A DNA stretch of 64,000 bases, from NCBI RefSeq assembly GCF_900109785.1, contig NZ_FOBH01000003.1, positions 124,001-188,000 on the forward strand, written 5' to 3'. Below, one piece after another: positions 62,351 through 64,000 of the stretch (its first letter is position 1; each line of letters starts with the position of its first letter). The notes below the pieces were generated by a model. That model saw nothing but the letters and a program-made list of their open reading frames with translations. It was not told where the DNA came from and did no database searches. Origin of the DNA: Nitrosovibrio tenuis (lineage in GTDB: Bacteria > Pseudomonadota > Gammaproteobacteria > Burkholderiales > Nitrosomonadaceae). A program made the translations under genes and the position numbers.

Positions 62351-62764
62351 TTATTTCAATTTCAGAACCGTTACCTGATCCACGACATCGTCCTTATCAT
62401 AAGTGACGTCGTAAGCCATCTCGTCTCCGCTAAAAATTGCTTCGGTAGGGGTGCCGACCACCTCCCATAACCCGAGCGTGGCCACATCCGCGACACCGTG
62501 AAGAAGCGCTCTGCCACTTCTCGCTGCCGTGCTGTACCCTTGAACAAACCTGAATACTTCATGCTGCCTGCCGTTCCTGACTTCAGTCACAGCGGGCGCA
62601 CCGAACTCAGCGAGTAGCGCGTTTCGAGATGTTCCGACCCTGAACAACTCAGTGTTCTTGGCGCTTGGCTGTGTTGCAGCCATGTAGGGAGCGCAGCCAA
62701 AATGGGGCATGCTCAACAATGCCGACAGAGACCCAAAAAGCATGAATCTTTTGAAAGATGTCAT
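62351..62764 (-). CDS. Putative outer-membrane/periplasmic lipoprotein
   Basis: 137 residues with a lipoprotein-style signal ending at Cys24 (MPHFGC). The mature part shows LFRVGTSRNALLAEFGAPAVTEVRNG and a final DVTYDKDDVVDQVTVLKLK. This short alpha-beta layout recalls SmpA/BamE-like domains, where a turn at F-G-x-P precedes a beta pair, but I am not certain. The C-terminal half includes GVADVATLGLWEVVGTPTE. Function unknown. Confidence 0.7.
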   Translation of the reverse strand: MTSFKRFMLFGSLSALLSMPHFGCAPYMAATQPSAKNTELFRVGTSRNALLAEFGAPAVTEVRNGRQHEVFRFVQGYSTAARSGRALLHGVADVATLGLWEVVGTPTEAIFSGDEMAYDVTYDKDDVVDQVTVLKLK

Positions 62765-62987
62765 AGCCTCCTCATCCGTTTATTCACTGGGGATGCTTAT
62801 CGTATTCCGGTGTACGCTCTTTTCATATGCTCCAAAATTAAAACAAAACAGCTTGCCCTGGCAATACTAATGGCAGACATACAACAGTAAGTTCGGCAGG
62901 CTGCGGCAGGCTGCTTTTCTTAGATAACATTTTTCAAAAGTTGTTCACTCACGTTGAAGAGTATGAGGCCCCGACAGGCTCCAACGC

Positions 62988-64000
62988 TCAGGCTCCCATC
63001 GTGTCATCCATATTCGTCAGTGGCCGCGCTGCCTCGCGCAAAGCGCTCAGCGCGTCCTGCAAGGGTACGGCTCTGAATTGTGGCAACTGGCCGACGGTAT
63101 GCAGCGGGATGAGCATATCCTTACCTTCGGTCTCGCCTTCGTGATGAATCCATAATGCCTCGAAATTGAGGGCCGGGACGCGGAACAGTCTCAGTTCGCT
63201 CGACTGTTCATTCTCGCCCGCGGCGGCAAGCGCTGCCGCCAAGCCGCGCGTGAACAGAGATAACTGGGACTCTGACGCGGACATTTGCAGCAGACGCGGT
63301 TGTTCCTCCTCGCTGACATCAAAAAAGGCTCGGGGCGTATCCGCGGCTGTTTCAAAAACTCGAAGGCCAACGGGCTGGGGTGTTCCCGCCTGTCTTCCGG
63401 TTAGCGCATCCAGGCCAAGGGTATAGACGCGCTGGGCCATTCCAAGAGCCGCACGGCCTTCATCAGCGGCATCACGTTCGGGCGTTGAGATGGCATCCTG
63501 TTTCAACCTCAGTAGTGGGCGAGCCTCGCGGATAAGCTGGAGTACCGGTTCGGCCGGGATCAGGTATTTAATGGGCATTTTGAAATAGCTCTTCGTAAAA
63601 TAAGTATGGGTCCAGGTGCCGCTTCCCTGATAATTACTCGCAAAATCCGATACGGCAAGGTGCGTTTTTCCATATATCGGGTCATCGATATCGAAATACT
63701 CCATGCCAAAAAATCGGCTGTACCCGTAGATCACCATGAAGTGGCCGCCGCCGCCGTTCCAGCCGATTCGGGCGCCTACCGGACGACCGGCATTGATTTC
63801 ATCGCGTACCTGCTGAAAGCTCACTTGTCCGGTAATGCTTACAAAATTATTTGTGCGCGTTAAAGCCTTATCAAGATACCACGGGACATTGCATGCCGAA
63901 GGAACCGGACTGTTGCAGCAATCGCTATGCCCGAGTTCCCCATTCGCCATGCGGCATTGCGACCATGTGCTCCAGAACCAGTAAAAATGCGATACGCTTG
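62988..64000 (-). CDS. Papain-like cysteine protease-like protein, N-terminus beyond window
   Basis: The frame is open from the right edge to a stop at 62988, about 337 residues. An internal ATG at 63950 is not the true start: upstream codons still encode HFYWFWSTWSQCRMANGELG, which matches the region after the catalytic Cys in papain-like (C39/AvrRpt2-like) bacterial proteases. The catalytic His is probably in GGGGHFMVIYGY and the Asp/Asn in YFDIDDPIYGK. The Cys-rich segment CRMANGELGHSDCCNS is conserved in that family. A C-terminal extension of about 200 residues is family-specific and unassigned. The nucleophile itself lies outside the window. Confidence 0.7.
   Translation of the reverse strand, partial: SVSHFYWFWSTWSQCRMANGELGHSDCCNSPVPSACNVPWYLDKALTRTNNFVSITGQVSFQQVRDEINAGRPVGARIGWNGGGGHFMVIYGYSRFFGMEYFDIDDPIYGKTHLAVSDFASNYQGSGTWTHTYFTKSYFKMPIKYLIPAEPVLQLIREARPLLRLKQDAISTPERDAADEGRAALGMAQRVYTLGLDALTGRQAGTPQPVGLRVFETAADTPRAFFDVSEEEQPRLLQMSASESQLSLFTRGLAAALAAAGENEQSSELRLFRVPALNFEALWIHHEGETEGKDMLIPLHTVGQLPQFRAVPLQDALSALREAARPLTNMDDTMGA

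Overview
This 64 kb window looks like chromosome from a betaproteobacterium of the Nitrosomonadales, most likely a Nitrosospira-like ammonia oxidiser. That placement is an inference from protein resemblance and gene order. No amo, hao or rRNA gene is present to prove it. The long co-directional chain sdhCDA-zwf-sdhBE-gltA-sucAB-lpdA followed by hisGDCBHAFIE-hinT-tatABC, and the block pcnB-folK-dNK-panBC, are betaproteobacterial arrangements. I see no tRNA, rRNA, CRISPR array, insertion sequence or prophage, so this is core metabolic chromosome with scattered accessory genes.

Layout. (1) 1-11.5 kb is a mosaic: a GH1-like glycosidase fragment cut by the left edge, a zinc alcohol dehydrogenase, a small EF-hand secreted protein, a HisN-type histidinol-phosphatase, a CHAD protein overlapping inorganic pyrophosphatase, an EgtB-like protein, membrane proteins, a Nif3-family protein and a DegS-like protease. 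(2) 11.7-20.9 kb (minus) holds tatCBA, hinT and nine his genes. (3) 21.1-33.4 kb (minus) holds the oxidative TCA branch, with zwf inserted between sdhA and sdhB. (4) 33.8-48 kb (plus) holds mdh, prpB, prpC, prpD and an A-type aconitase, a methylcitrate/TCA set broken up by a secreted TPR protein, an unknown 159-residue protein, a membrane protein plus lipase pair and an SDR. (5) 48-54 kb holds a Crp/Fnr regulator, a 742 bp non-coding stretch and pcnB-folK-dNK-panB-panC. (6) 54-64 kb holds an orphan ABC ATPase, recG, ridA, murA, a secreted sulfatase-modifying-factor-fold protein, ettA, small exported proteins and a papain-like protease cut by the right edge.

How the genes fit together. Citrate synthase, aconitase, 2-oxoglutarate dehydrogenase E1/E2/E3, succinate dehydrogenase and malate dehydrogenase give most of an oxidative TCA cycle. 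PrpC, PrpD, aconitase and PrpB give a methylcitrate route from propionyl-CoA to pyruvate and succinate. Histidine synthesis is complete except for HisZ, which the short HisG should need. HisB is monofunctional, and the HisN-type phosphatase about 14 kb away can supply the missing step.

The most interesting points are: a glucose-6-phosphate dehydrogenase inside the sdh operon that has lost both positions used for NADP selectivity; an aconitase with a tandem-repeat insert; an SDR whose catalytic Tyr is His; a CHAD-pyrophosphatase overlap; a strong sigma70-type promoter with a long leader before mdh; and several unexplained intergenic hairpins. I did not find a convincing wholly new multi-gene system.
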